Positions 23,465-31,957 of a DNA stretch of 33,145 bases are shown piece after piece. Below the pieces are notes generated by a model. It had not been told where the DNA came from, did no database searches, and saw only the letters and a program-made list of their open reading frames with translations. The position numbers and the translations under genes were made by a program. Origin of the DNA: Armatimonadota bacterium. Lineage in GTDB: Bacteria > Armatimonadota > Fimbriimonadia > Fimbriimonadales > ATM1. Position 1 is the first letter of the stretch. Every line of letters begins with the position of its first letter. The stretch spans positions 1-33,145 of the forward strand of contig JAJPJR010000012.1 in assembly GCA_021324165.1 (NCBI GenBank), read 5' to 3'.

Positions 23465-25335
23465 TCGCCCAACCGAGAGTTTCCCCTTTCCGCAAAATCA
23501 AGCATTTTCTTTTCGGCACACCGATACCCAGTTCGAGAGCGCATCACGAAACGTTGGGGATCGTGACCGGTCTGCCCGTTTTCGCTTCGGACAATTTGTC
23601 TTCGAGCGCGTATGCCACCGAAGCGATTCTGAGTGTGTTGGTACTTTACGGCGCGCAGCTGGCGGCGCTGCAGTTGTGGATTGCGCTTGGCATCGCTTTG
23701 TTGATTGGGATGGTGGCCTGGTCATATAAGCAGACGATTTACGCTTATCCGGGCGGGGGCGGGTCGTATATCGTTGCGAGTGACAACTTGGGAGAAACTC
23801 CCGGCTTGATCGCGGGCGCGGCGCTGCTGATTGATTATGTTTTGACTGTGTCGGTTTCGGTTGCGGCGGGAGTTGCAGCGATCACATCGGCGTTTCCTGC
23901 GCTGCATCACGACTTGGTGTTGCTGAGCGTTGCGTGCATCGCATTTATTGCATTTGGAAACCTGCGCGGAGTGCGCGAATCGGGTGCACTGTTTTCGCTG
24001 CCCACGTACGGCTTTCTGCTTTCGATGGCGCTGCTGCTGACTTTTGGAATTGTGAAAGCGCTGACGACGCCGGCTCACCCTCAGGTTTTCGTTTCCGATC
24101 CGGGCGCCATCGGCAGCGAGGCGGCCCTGCCGCTGCTGTTTGTGGTGCTGCGATCGTTTGCGGCCGGATGCACGGCGCTTACCGGGATTGAAGCGGTGAG
24201 CAACGGTGTGCCCGCGTTCCGTGAGCCCGCGCCGCGAAACGCCTCGCGCACCCTTTTGATTATGGCGACGATTTTGACGGTGTTGTTTGTGGGGCTTGGA
24301 GTGATCACGCAGCATCTGCCAAAAATCGAGCTGTATTCCACATCGAACCCCGCTTATTCCACGCTGGTTTCTCAAATTGCGGCGTGGACGTTCGGCCATG
24401 GAACCGTTTTGTATTTTTTTGTGCAGTTTGCGACGGCTGCGATTTTGATATTGGCTGCCAACACAAGTTTTATGGATTTTCCGCGGTTGTCGAGCCTTTT
24501 GTCGCGTGACGGATACCTTCCTCGATCGCTCGCACGCCAGGGCGACAGGCTGGTGTTTCAGAACGGGATCGTGCTGTTGGCAGTTGCATCGGCTGCGCTC
24601 GTGTTTGTTTATCACGGCGAATTGGATCAACTGCTTCCGCTTTATGCCGTAGGCGTTTTCATGGCGTTTACACTTTCGCAGGTTGGAATGGTGGTTCATT
24701 GGCGGAAGTTGAAAGAGAAGGGCCACGGTTTCAGCGTGGCGATCAATGCGGTTGGCGCGATTGCGACAGGGATCGTAACCTTGGTTTTGTTCGTTACGAA
24801 GTTTTCGGAAGGCGCTTGGCTGATCGCGGTGTTGACGGTGCTGTTTTATTCGGGGTTTCGGCTGATCAAGGGGCGTTACAACTCGATCACCAAGCAGCTG
24901 GTGGAAGGCATCGGAACTGCCGGGCCGCGCGGCAGACATTCGGTTTTGATTCTGGTTCCCAGAATCCACCGCGGCATTTTGAAGGCGGTGAATTATGCGA
25001 TGGGGCTTCACAGCGATGAGATCAGGGCGCTGCACGTATCCATCAACCCGAAGAGTGTGCCGGAACTACGTGAGCAGTGGGACAAGTACGCGGCCTCGAT
25101 TCCGTTGATCGTTTTGGAATCTCCTTATCGGTCGCTGATTGATCCGGTGCTGGAATATGTTGACCAGATCAGGGCCGATCAGCCTGGCGAGACAGTGACG
25201 GTGATTGTTCCCGAAGCGGTTTCAACCAAATGGTATCAAAGGTTTTTGCAGGAGAACATCGCATCGCAGCTGAAGAGCGCGCTGGGCAGCAGGCAGAATG
25301 TGGTGGTTACGAACGTGCGGTACTTTTTGGACTGA
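23461..25335 (+). CDS. KimA-type potassium transporter (APC/KUP-related), copy 2
   Basis: A 624-residue paralogue of the transporter at 4163-6007, with the same layout: about 12 membrane segments and a soluble C-terminal domain ending NVRYFLD (NLRYFLD in copy 1). Key blocks are FASDNLSSSAYATEA, YAYPGGGGSYIVASDNLG and CTALTGIEAVSNG; D44, Y51, D125 and E244 occupy the conserved positions noted for copy 1. Here the AYP loop has PGGGG where copy 1 has PQGGGG. The ATG at 23461 overlaps the upstream ORF; an in-frame GTG at 23452 is less likely. Unlike copy 1 it has no STAS-USP partner but has a long structured leader, so the two copies are probably regulated differently. Confidence 0.82.
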   Translation: MIAQPRVSPFRKIKHFLFGTPIPSSRAHHETLGIVTGLPVFASDNLSSSAYATEAILSVLVLYGAQLAALQLWIALGIALLIGMVAWSYKQTIYAYPGGGGSYIVASDNLGETPGLIAGAALLIDYVLTVSVSVAAGVAAITSAFPALHHDLVLLSVACIAFIAFGNLRGVRESGALFSLPTYGFLLSMALLLTFGIVKALTTPAHPQVFVSDPGAIGSEAALPLLFVVLRSFAAGCTALTGIEAVSNGVPAFREPAPRNASRTLLIMATILTVLFVGLGVITQHLPKIELYSTSNPAYSTLVSQIAAWTFGHGTVLYFFVQFATAAILILAANTSFMDFPRLSSLLSRDGYLPRSLARQGDRLVFQNGIVLLAVASAALVFVYHGELDQLLPLYAVGVFMAFTLSQVGMVVHWRKLKEKGHGFSVAINAVGAIATGIVTLVLFVTKFSEGAWLIAVLTVLFYSGFRLIKGRYNSITKQLVEGIGTAGPRGRHSVLILVPRIHRGILKAVNYAMGLHSDEIRALHVSINPKSVPELREQWDKYAASIPLIVLESPYRSLIDPVLEYVDQIRADQPGETVTVIVPEAVSTKWYQRFLQENIASQLKSALGSRQNVVVTNVRYFLD

Positions 25336-25337
25336 AG

Positions 25338-25367
25338 CAGGGCGCGGTTCGAATGAACCGCGCCCTG
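25338..25367. terminator. Perfect 13-bp hairpin between convergent genes
   Basis: CAGGGCGCGGTTC (25338-25350) and its exact complement (25355-25367) flank a GAAT loop. It begins 2 bases after the KimA stop and lies 5 bases from the pilC stop on the other strand, so it can serve both. No T-run follows on either side, so it may act as a pausing or RNA-stabilising structure as much as an intrinsic terminator. Confidence 0.75.
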
Positions 25368-25372
25368 AAACA

Positions 25373-26599
25373 TTAGTGCTGCAGGGCGTCGCCCGCAGAC
25401 AGGTTTGAGATCGCTTCGAGCATCGGCTGGAACATCGAAAGAACGATGAACAAAACGATGCATCCGAGGATCACGATAAGAATCGGCTGGATTGCGGCCG
25501 TAAGACTTTCCAGAGCCGCTTCGATTTCGCTTTCATAAAAGTCGGCGATTTTTTGCAGCATGAAGTCGAGCGAACCCGATTCTTCGCCTACCGAAATCAT
25601 GTGCACCACCATCGGCGGGAACTGACGGCTTTTCTCGAGCGGATCGCCGATCCGGTCGCCTTCTCGGATTCGGGCACGCGCTTCCAGAACGGCGTCTGCA
25701 AGAATGTTATTGCCGATAACTCCGGCGACGGTCTCCATCGCTTGGAGGATGGGAACACCCGAAGTGAGGAGCGTGCCGAGCGTCCGGCTGAATCTGGCCA
25801 GGCAGATTTTGTGGTGCAGTTTTCCGAACACCGGCAGTTTGAGTTTCACGCGGTCGGCAACGCGTCTTCCAAACTGCGTGCTGACGAACGCTTTCCACAA
25901 AATGAGGAACACCAGCAAGCCGGCGATCAGCCAGTACCATTTGGTTGTCAAGAAGTGGGAGATGTCCACTAACATCTGCGTCAAACTGGGCAGCTCTTTC
26001 ACGCCGAGGTCTTTCAGCGTGTCCACAAGTTTGGGCACGATGAACGTTACGAGGCCGATGGTGATTCCAAGCGCCATGATCGTAACGATCACCGGATATG
26101 TGAGCGCGGCTTTGATTTTTCTTCGAAGCGCCACGTCGGCTTCCAGGAAGTTCGCAAGGCGCTGCAGAGTCTCTTCGAGCACGCCTCCCACTTCACCTGC
26201 GCGGATAAGGCCGATGAACAGGTTGCTGAACGTTTTGGGATGTCGCTGCATTGCGCGGCTGAGCGATTCGCCGCCTTCGACCCGTTCGCTGATGTCCACG
26301 AGGATTTTTCTGAGCCGTGGGTCGGAGGTCTGCTGTCCGAGCACGTCGAGACACCTTACGAGGGACACGCCGGCATCCACCATGGTGGAGAACTGGCGGC
26401 AGAAGACCGAGAGAACGGTGAGTTTGACCTTGCCGTAGGTTCGGGCGCGCGCGCGGCGGGTTTTGAGCGTTTGGACTTCCATGATGGTGAAGCCCTGCTC
26501 TTCGAACCGTCTGCGAAGCAGTTCTTCGGTATCGGCCTCGGCGGTGCCTTTTTGGATGGCGCCGGAGGCGTCTCGGAATGTGTATGCAAATACCGGCAT
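25373..26599 (-). CDS. pilC: Type IV pilus inner-membrane platform protein PilC (GspF family)
   Basis: PilC is the inner-membrane platform that couples pilin assembly to the PilB/PilT motors. The 408-residue protein has two tandem GspF domains (about 70-195 and 270-395), each with the FCRQFSTMVDAGVSL / FSRTLGTLLTSGVPI signature, SEGGE-like ERVEGGESLSRAM and ARIREGDRIGDPL, and GEVGG / GEESGSL loops. Three main membrane helices are present (about 168-190, 222-240, 370-395). Length is normal. AAGGAG (26606-26611) has 6-base spacing to the ATG. It is 10 bases downstream of pilT, in the order pilB-pilT-pilC. Confidence 0.96.
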   Translation of the reverse strand: MPVFAYTFRDASGAIQKGTAEADTEELLRRRFEEQGFTIMEVQTLKTRRARARTYGKVKLTVLSVFCRQFSTMVDAGVSLVRCLDVLGQQTSDPRLRKILVDISERVEGGESLSRAMQRHPKTFSNLFIGLIRAGEVGGVLEETLQRLANFLEADVALRRKIKAALTYPVIVTIMALGITIGLVTFIVPKLVDTLKDLGVKELPSLTQMLVDISHFLTTKWYWLIAGLLVFLILWKAFVSTQFGRRVADRVKLKLPVFGKLHHKICLARFSRTLGTLLTSGVPILQAMETVAGVIGNNILADAVLEARARIREGDRIGDPLEKSRQFPPMVVHMISVGEESGSLDFMLQKIADFYESEIEAALESLTAAIQPILIVILGCIVLFIVLSMFQPMLEAISNLSAGDALQH

Positions 26600-26609
26600 T
26601 GGTTACTCC

Positions 26610-27785
26610 TTACGCGGCTGGGCCAGGGGTAACCCCTGGGGCCGACGTGTTGATCATCTTCTTCAATTCGTCCACATGAATGGCTCGGCTCATAGCCTCA
26701 TCATAGGTAATCAGGCCTTTCATGTATAGGTCGCGCAGGTTTTGGTCCATGGACTGCATGCCATATTGCGCGCTCGTCTGAATCATTGACGGAATCTGGT
26801 GAGTTTTGTTCTCGCGGATGAGGTTGCGGATGGCCGGGGTGCAGATCATCACCTCTACGGCCGGGATTCGGCCCGGCTTTCCTGCCCTGGGGAGCAGCTG
26901 CTGGCTGATGACCGCCATCAGGTTGTTGGAGAGCTGAACTCTGATCTGCTCCTGCTGACCTGGTGGGAAGACGTCAATGATACGGTCAATGGATTCGGCC
27001 GAGGAGTTGGTGTGAAGCGTTGCGAACACCAAGTGGCCAGTTTCTGCCGCAGTGATGGCGAGCTGGATCGTTTCCACGTCGCGCATTTCGCCCACGAGCA
27101 GCACGTCGGGGTCTTCGCGCAGGCACGCGCGAAGGGCGTTGGCGAACGATTTGGTGTCCTGCCCCAACTCGCGCTGATTGACGATGGAAAGGTGGTGCGT
27201 GTGAAGGTATTCGATCGGGTCTTCGATTGTGATGATGTGTTCGGCGCGGGAGCGGTTGATGGTGTTGATCATCGCCGCAAGCGAAGTGGATTTTCCGTGG
27301 CCGGTGGGGCCCGTGCAAAGAATCAATCCGCGAGGTTTTTTGCAAAGGTCTTCCAGAACCGGCGGCAGATTGAGTTCGCGCACTGTTGGAATGCGTGTGG
27401 GAATCAGTCGGAACGCGCAGGCGATGGCGCCGCGATCTCTGTAAACGTTCACGCGGAATCGGGCGCGCTTTGGCAGCGAATAGGAGAAGTCGAGTTCGAG
27501 ACTTGATTCGAACCGTTCGATCTGCTCATCCGAAAGGATTTCATAAACGATGCGCGACGTGTCGGCGCCGGCCAGTTTTTCGTAATTCAGGCGGATGAGT
27601 TTGCCATCCACTCGAATGATCGGCTCGGCATCGGCGCAAAGGTGAAGGTCGGACGCGTTTTTGTCAACCACAATCCCCAAAAGTTCATTGATGTGGATTG
27701 ATTCGACGCTCTTGGGCCTTGAAGAAGACTGCTCTTCTTCGATCGCACCTGTCTCGACATACGGTAACTCAAATTTCAGTTCCAA
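26610..27785 (-). CDS. pilT: Type IV pilus retraction ATPase PilT
   Basis: PilT hydrolyses ATP to depolymerise pili for twitching and DNA uptake. Family signatures in the 391 residues are DKNASDLHLCADAEP near the start, Walker A GPTGHGKS (159-166), the Asp box TIEDPIEYLH, Walker B DPDVLLVGEMRD (226-236), the His box GHLVFATLHTN and the PilT-specific AIRNLIREN. The apparent start is TTG at 27785 with AAGGAG 11 bases upstream, longer than ideal; no better start is present before the N-terminal domain. A roughly 28-residue acidic N-terminal extension precedes the usual start. It lies between pilB and pilC. Confidence 0.96.
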   Translation of the reverse strand: MELKFELPYVETGAIEEEQSSSRPKSVESIHINELLGIVVDKNASDLHLCADAEPIIRVDGKLIRLNYEKLAGADTSRIVYEILSDEQIERFESSLELDFSYSLPKRARFRVNVYRDRGAIACAFRLIPTRIPTVRELNLPPVLEDLCKKPRGLILCTGPTGHGKSTSLAAMINTINRSRAEHIITIEDPIEYLHTHHLSIVNQRELGQDTKSFANALRACLREDPDVLLVGEMRDVETIQLAITAAETGHLVFATLHTNSSAESIDRIIDVFPPGQQEQIRVQLSNNLMAVISQQLLPRAGKPGRIPAVEVMICTPAIRNLIRENKTHQIPSMIQTSAQYGMQSMDQNLRDLYMKGLITYDEAMSRAIHVDELKKMINTSAPGVTPGPAA

Positions 27786-27821
27786 TTGGGTTATGACTCC
27801 TTGTTCGGCTTTTTTCTTATT

Positions 27822-29600
27822 TTAGAATCCTGCGGTGAACACGACGCGCATCACTTCTTCCGGCGTCGTGATTCCGTTGAGTATTTTAATCAATCCGTCT
27901 TCTCGAAGTTCCTTCATTCCGTTGGCTTTGGCGGCCTCTTTGATGTCGGCAAGAGGGGTGCGGCGCACGATCAGTTCGGCGATTTCGCTGTTTGTGCGCA
28001 TCAGCTCATAAATGCCGAGGCGTCCGCGGAATCCGGTGAACTTGCACGATTCGCATCCCCGGCCCCGATACAGCGTAACCGTGTTATCGGGATTGTCCAC
28101 CTTGAATCCGAACCGGCGCAGATCGCCCTCGCGCACTTCGTAAGGCTCTTTGCAGTCGGGGCAGATCTTTCTTGCCAGCCGTTGGGCGAGAACGCCGATC
28201 ACGGTCGCGGAGATCAGGTACGGCTCGACGCCCATGTCGGTCATACGCACCACGGCCGAGGGCGCATCGTTCGTGTGAAGCGTGGAAAGCACGAGGTGAC
28301 CTGTGAGCGACGCTTCGATCGCGATTTCTGCTGTTTCAAGGTCGCGCATTTCGCCCACCATGATAATGTCGGGGTCTTGGCGCAAAAAGTGTCTGAGCGC
28401 GTTGCCGAAACTCAAACCGGCTTTTCGATTCACCTGCACTTGGTTGACGCCGCCGAGTTGGTATTCAACCGGGTCTTCGATCGTGATGATGTTTCTTTCG
28501 ATCGAATTGAGTTTGTTTAGAATTGAATACTGCGTTGTGGTTTTGCCTGCGCCCGTGGGTCCCGTCGAGAGGAACATTCCGTTGGGCTGCGCTGTGAGTT
28601 CGTCAACTTCCACCATATTCTCTTCGGTGAAGCCGAGTTTTTCCAGACCAAGCAGCACGCTTGTTTTGTCAAGAATACGCATGACGATCTTTTCGCCCCA
28701 CGGTGTGGGGATTGACGACACGCGCAAATCGTAATCTTTTCCGACGCTGCGGATTTCGATGCTTCCGTCTTGCGGAAGGCGCCTTTCGGCGATGTTCATC
28801 TCCGCCATGATTTTGTAGCGGCTGAGCAGCGGCGCCTGCAGGTTTTTCGGAATGGTCATCATTTCGTGCAGAACGCCGTCAATTCTGTAGCGGACCCTGA
28901 CGCCCCGCTGCTGGGGTTCCACGTGAACGTCTGAAGCGCGGTCTGCAATCGCTTGTTGAATGAGCGCGTTTGCAAGGCGGATGATCGGCGCTTGTTCGGC
29001 CTCTTTGGCGGCGGCCTGCGCGTCGTCTTCCACCACAATTTCGCGGCTCGATCCCGCTTCGGCGATTGCGCGCCCGATGTCGCCGCGCATGTTGGCCTGA
29101 ACCATTTGCGTTGCGGCAGTCGGCGAGACCGCGGCTTGGCCGTTGCCGCCGACTTCGCCCGTGCCGCCGGTGTAGTTCTTTGCGATGGCGTCTTCGATTG
29201 CGCCGCGAACCGCATAAACCGGAATCACCCGGCAGCCGGAGGCGAGCTGAACGTCGTCTATCGCCATGAGATTGCCGGGATTGGACATCGCAAGATAAAG
29301 CGCCGAGCCCTCTTTGCGAAACGGAACAACCACGTGGTTGCGGGCGATCCTTTCGGGCACCACGTTGATCGCACTCGAATCTGGAGTTTCGCGGTCGAGG
29401 TCTACAAACCGAAGGTTCTGCTCTTGGGCTTTGGCTTCCAAAACTTCCCTTTCGCCGACGAACCCGAGCGTGATCAGCACGCTGCCCAGGTCTGGGTTCT
29501 TCGTTTGGTTTTGAACCTTTTGCGCTTCCTGAAGCTGTTCAGGCTTCAGGTAGCCCTTTTCGATTAGATATTGCGCTAGCGGCTTGCGAGCGATCGCCAT
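27822..29600 (-). CDS. pilB: Type IV pilus extension ATPase PilB (GspE family)
   Basis: PilB powers pilin polymerisation. The 592 residues comprise an N-terminal GspE/MshEN domain (1-145), a linker (150-200) and the ATPase core, with ASDVHVEPQ, Walker A GPTGAGKTT (347-355), TIEDPVEYQLGG, Walker B DPDIIMVGEMRD and the His box GHLVLSTLHTND. A tetracysteine zinc site is formed by C480, C483, C516 and C519. ATG 29600 is chosen because AGGAGA (29611-29616) lies 10 bases upstream and the MAIARKPLAQYL start is family-like. It precedes pilT by 36 bases. It is 121 bases downstream of the LptC-like gene, with a small hairpin between. Confidence 0.97.
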   Translation of the reverse strand: MAIARKPLAQYLIEKGYLKPEQLQEAQKVQNQTKNPDLGSVLITLGFVGEREVLEAKAQEQNLRFVDLDRETPDSSAINVVPERIARNHVVVPFRKEGSALYLAMSNPGNLMAIDDVQLASGCRVIPVYAVRGAIEDAIAKNYTGGTGEVGGNGQAAVSPTAATQMVQANMRGDIGRAIAEAGSSREIVVEDDAQAAAKEAEQAPIIRLANALIQQAIADRASDVHVEPQQRGVRVRYRIDGVLHEMMTIPKNLQAPLLSRYKIMAEMNIAERRLPQDGSIEIRSVGKDYDLRVSSIPTPWGEKIVMRILDKTSVLLGLEKLGFTEENMVEVDELTAQPNGMFLSTGPTGAGKTTTQYSILNKLNSIERNIITIEDPVEYQLGGVNQVQVNRKAGLSFGNALRHFLRQDPDIIMVGEMRDLETAEIAIEASLTGHLVLSTLHTNDAPSAVVRMTDMGVEPYLISATVIGVLAQRLARKICPDCKEPYEVREGDLRRFGFKVDNPDNTVTLYRGRGCESCKFTGFRGRLGIYELMRTNSEIAELIVRRTPLADIKEAAKANGMKELREDGLIKILNGITTPEEVMRVVFTAGF

Positions 29601-29682
29601 ATTTGGTGTTTCTCCTGCCCAGAGCCATGAGGCTCCCCCAGCGGGCAAGAATACCCGTGGGTTGGATGCCCCGGCACATGGT

Positions 29683-29700
29683 GTCCAATATGCGTTGGAC
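29683..29700. other. Small hairpin downstream of the LptC-like gene
   Basis: GTCCAA (29683-29688) and TTGGAC (29695-29700) form a perfect 6-bp stem 22 bases after the LptC-like stop on the minus strand. There is no T-run. It could mark the boundary between the upstream genes and the pil genes. Confidence 0.3.
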
Positions 29701-29721
29701 GCGGCATTTGAAGCGTAAAGT

Positions 29722-31107
29722 TCACCCGCCGCCCGTACGCTTGGGAGCGCCCGATGGAGGGGGCTCGGTTTGTTCTTCCTTCACGGTCATGCTGCCCTCC
29801 AGGTGGCTGGCTGTTACCTTCTCTTTTCCCTGCACGGTCGAGATGATCACGGTCTCGGCCAGAAAGTCGTCTCCGTTGCTGTTTTTCATCCTCACGTCCT
29901 TGCCCTGGTTCACGCTTAGAAGGGTGAGGATCTCCTTCTCTTCCTCGTAAACTGCCATGGGGGCAGTTACCTCGCGCCAGGCTCCTGAGGCCAAGTCTTG
30001 GTGCGCTTTCGGCGAGCCGGTGATCACCGCCTTCTTCGCGCCCTTTTCATAATAGTATTCGACCTTGGAACAGGTGATGAGAATCGGATACTTGCGGGCG
30101 GTTTTCGGGTCGCGGACTTCCTGCTCCTTCTTGTTCTGCTCATCCTGGGTTTGAGCTGGCTGTTTTAAGCCTTCGGGAAGGATCGGCTTGGCGGGCGGGA
30201 TGGGAGGCGCTTCGGTGGGCTTGCCCTTGTCTTTTTCGGGCTTCACAAAAATTCGTATCTGCCCGGTGGCCACCGCACGCTTTTCTTTGCGATAGATGGT
30301 GATGACGGGCCCCGTGATCACCGCATCGGGCCCGTAATACTCGACGTTCCCTTCGGCTGTCACGACGTCGGTCTGCTTGTTCCAGGTCATTTTTTCGGCG
30401 CGCATCATCGAATCTTCTTCGGTGAGTTCCGCATCGAGATACACCTCGCGATCGGGGTCGGTAAACGTTTCCATTTGGCGAGATCGCACGTTGATCCGTT
30501 TTTTTTGAGACTTGTCTTGCGTGAGGTCAGACGCGGGTCCCGTCCAATCAAGTTTTTCGAGGGTTGCGTGCCGCCGGGCGTACTCGAGTGTAAAACTAGC
30601 TGCACGCACCATTCCGTTTCGATAGGTTCCTGTAATTGGAGATTGAGTTGCGATGCTCTCTTTCATTCGATCCACAATGAGATTGGTGGTTTTTAGATTG
30701 AATTCCTGGTTCGTGAGCTGCGCCGTTCCGTTCACCTGAGCAATACCCCGTTTTGCGTCGTAATTAACAAGCGATGCCAAGAACCGCGCACACGCCTTAT
30801 CGCCTTTGTAAACCACTCCGCGCCGCACATCAATCAATCGAATAAACTGTTGATCGCGCCTGAGTTCCGCGCGGCGGACATTGAACGAAGCGACTGGTCG
30901 AGCCTTGTCGTAGGCCACAATGTCCACATCGCTCATCACCGAACCGATTCCTGGCCCGAACGGGTCGAGATAGTTCGCGTCTTCCAGCCCCGCCCACGGA
31001 TTCGCTGACGCGATTCTTTTGATGATCGGAACCGCGCACACAACGAGAATCGCCGCGAGAATCCCTACGAGCTTGCTCCGATAACGGTTAAGGTACGAGG
31101 ACGACAT
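29722..31107 (-). CDS. LptC/OstA-like periplasmic protein
   Basis: The 461-residue protein has an N-terminal membrane anchor (about 12-30, LVGILAAILVVCAVPII) as in LptC. It then shows repeated beta-rich OstA/LptA-type segments: FNVRRAELRRD, AQLTNQEFNLKTTNLIVD, YLDAELTEEDSMMRAEKMTWNKQTDVVTAEG (read across two strands), and a final block with DFLAETVIISTVQGKEKVTA. A Pro/Lys-rich insert lies near residues 300-345. The length fits an LptC-plus-LptA tandem and not either alone. Such proteins bridge lipopolysaccharide from the inner to the outer membrane, which supports a diderm host, though the LPS role is inferred. It overlaps the lipoprotein gene by 20 bases. Confidence 0.6.
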   Translation of the reverse strand: MSSSYLNRYRSKLVGILAAILVVCAVPIIKRIASANPWAGLEDANYLDPFGPGIGSVMSDVDIVAYDKARPVASFNVRRAELRRDQQFIRLIDVRRGVVYKGDKACARFLASLVNYDAKRGIAQVNGTAQLTNQEFNLKTTNLIVDRMKESIATQSPITGTYRNGMVRAASFTLEYARRHATLEKLDWTGPASDLTQDKSQKKRINVRSRQMETFTDPDREVYLDAELTEEDSMMRAEKMTWNKQTDVVTAEGNVEYYGPDAVITGPVITIYRKEKRAVATGQIRIFVKPEKDKGKPTEAPPIPPAKPILPEGLKQPAQTQDEQNKKEQEVRDPKTARKYPILITCSKVEYYYEKGAKKAVITGSPKAHQDLASGAWREVTAPMAVYEEEKEILTLLSVNQGKDVRMKNSNGDDFLAETVIISTVQGKEKVTASHLEGSMTVKEEQTEPPPSGAPKRTGGG

Positions 31108-31957
31108 CGTTCCTGAAGTTTTGATCGGGAGATGTGAAGCCGGTGATCAGCACGTCTTGATCTTGGTATCCGTTCAGATGAAAATGGATCGTATAATCAG
31201 CCGGCGGCACCCAAAAACTGTATTTTTGATCGTTTCCCACAGTTAACTGACGTTTCGGAACCCCTCCTTGAAACACCGTAACCACGGTTCCGCTCGAGTT
31301 TCCACCACCTTGCAGCGTTACTGTTCCATAGAGATTGCCAGGCGGCGGAGGCGGGTTCGAATCGCTTTGGGGCGAAAGCTGGATGATTGGAATCGTTACG
31401 ATGCCGTTGTTGGGCGGCGTATCAGCCGAAAACGGTGAAGGCAGGTACCCGGATTTAGAGGCTGTGCCGATGATTCCAAAAAAGATGAAATCTGCGGCGG
31501 AATCGTACGCCACTTCCTGCAGCGTGAAAGTTCCGTTTGCATCGGTCGTTCCGCGTTTGCCTGCAAACACGATGCTGACTCCCGAAACCGGCATCTGGTT
31601 GGTGGAATCCACAACCGTTCCCACCACGGTAACCGCTTCGGGCCCGATCCACAAATCGCCGAGATCGGTGTTTTGCGTGATGGGCGGGAACGTAAACGTG
31701 AACGTTGGGAAATCGCTCGACACCGTTGCTGTGGTCGTTCCGCTGGACGCTTTGATCGCAAAGAGACCGTCGGCATCGGTCTTCTTTGAGCGCGAGCCGA
31801 TGGTGACCGTTGCGGCAGGATCGGGCGCTCCGCCCGTGCTGGCAGAAAGCACCCTTCCTGAAACGGTGAATCCGCCTCCACCACCGCCGCCTCCGCCTCC
31901 GCCGCATCCAACGGCAAGAAGCGAAAGCAACAGAGCGAACATTGCGAAAGATTTCAT
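31088..31957 (-). CDS. Lipoprotein with poly-Gly run and carboxypeptidase-regulatory-like domains
   Basis: The start at ATG 31957 overlaps the preceding gene (ATGA) and gives a lipoprotein signal MKSFAMFALLLSLLAVGC; the lipobox (AVGC) is not perfect. The Cys is followed directly by eleven Gly, then three Ig/carboxypeptidase-regulatory-like repeats. These are recognised from TVSGRVLSASTGGAPDP with KKTDADGLFAI, VVGTVVDSTNQMPVSG with GTTDANGTFTL, and LYGTVTLQGGGN. It is likely anchored in the membrane and exposed in the periplasm or on the surface. The 289-residue protein sits between the large secreted protein and the LptC-like gene, but no specific partner is shown. Confidence 0.65.
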   Translation of the reverse strand: MKSFAMFALLLSLLAVGCGGGGGGGGGGGFTVSGRVLSASTGGAPDPAATVTIGSRSKKTDADGLFAIKASSGTTTATVSSDFPTFTFTFPPITQNTDLGDLWIGPEAVTVVGTVVDSTNQMPVSGVSIVFAGKRGTTDANGTFTLQEVAYDSAADFIFFGIIGTASKSGYLPSPFSADTPPNNGIVTIPIIQLSPQSDSNPPPPPGNLYGTVTLQGGGNSSGTVVTVFQGGVPKRQLTVGNDQKYSFWVPPADYTIHFHLNGYQDQDVLITGFTSPDQNFRNDVVLVP

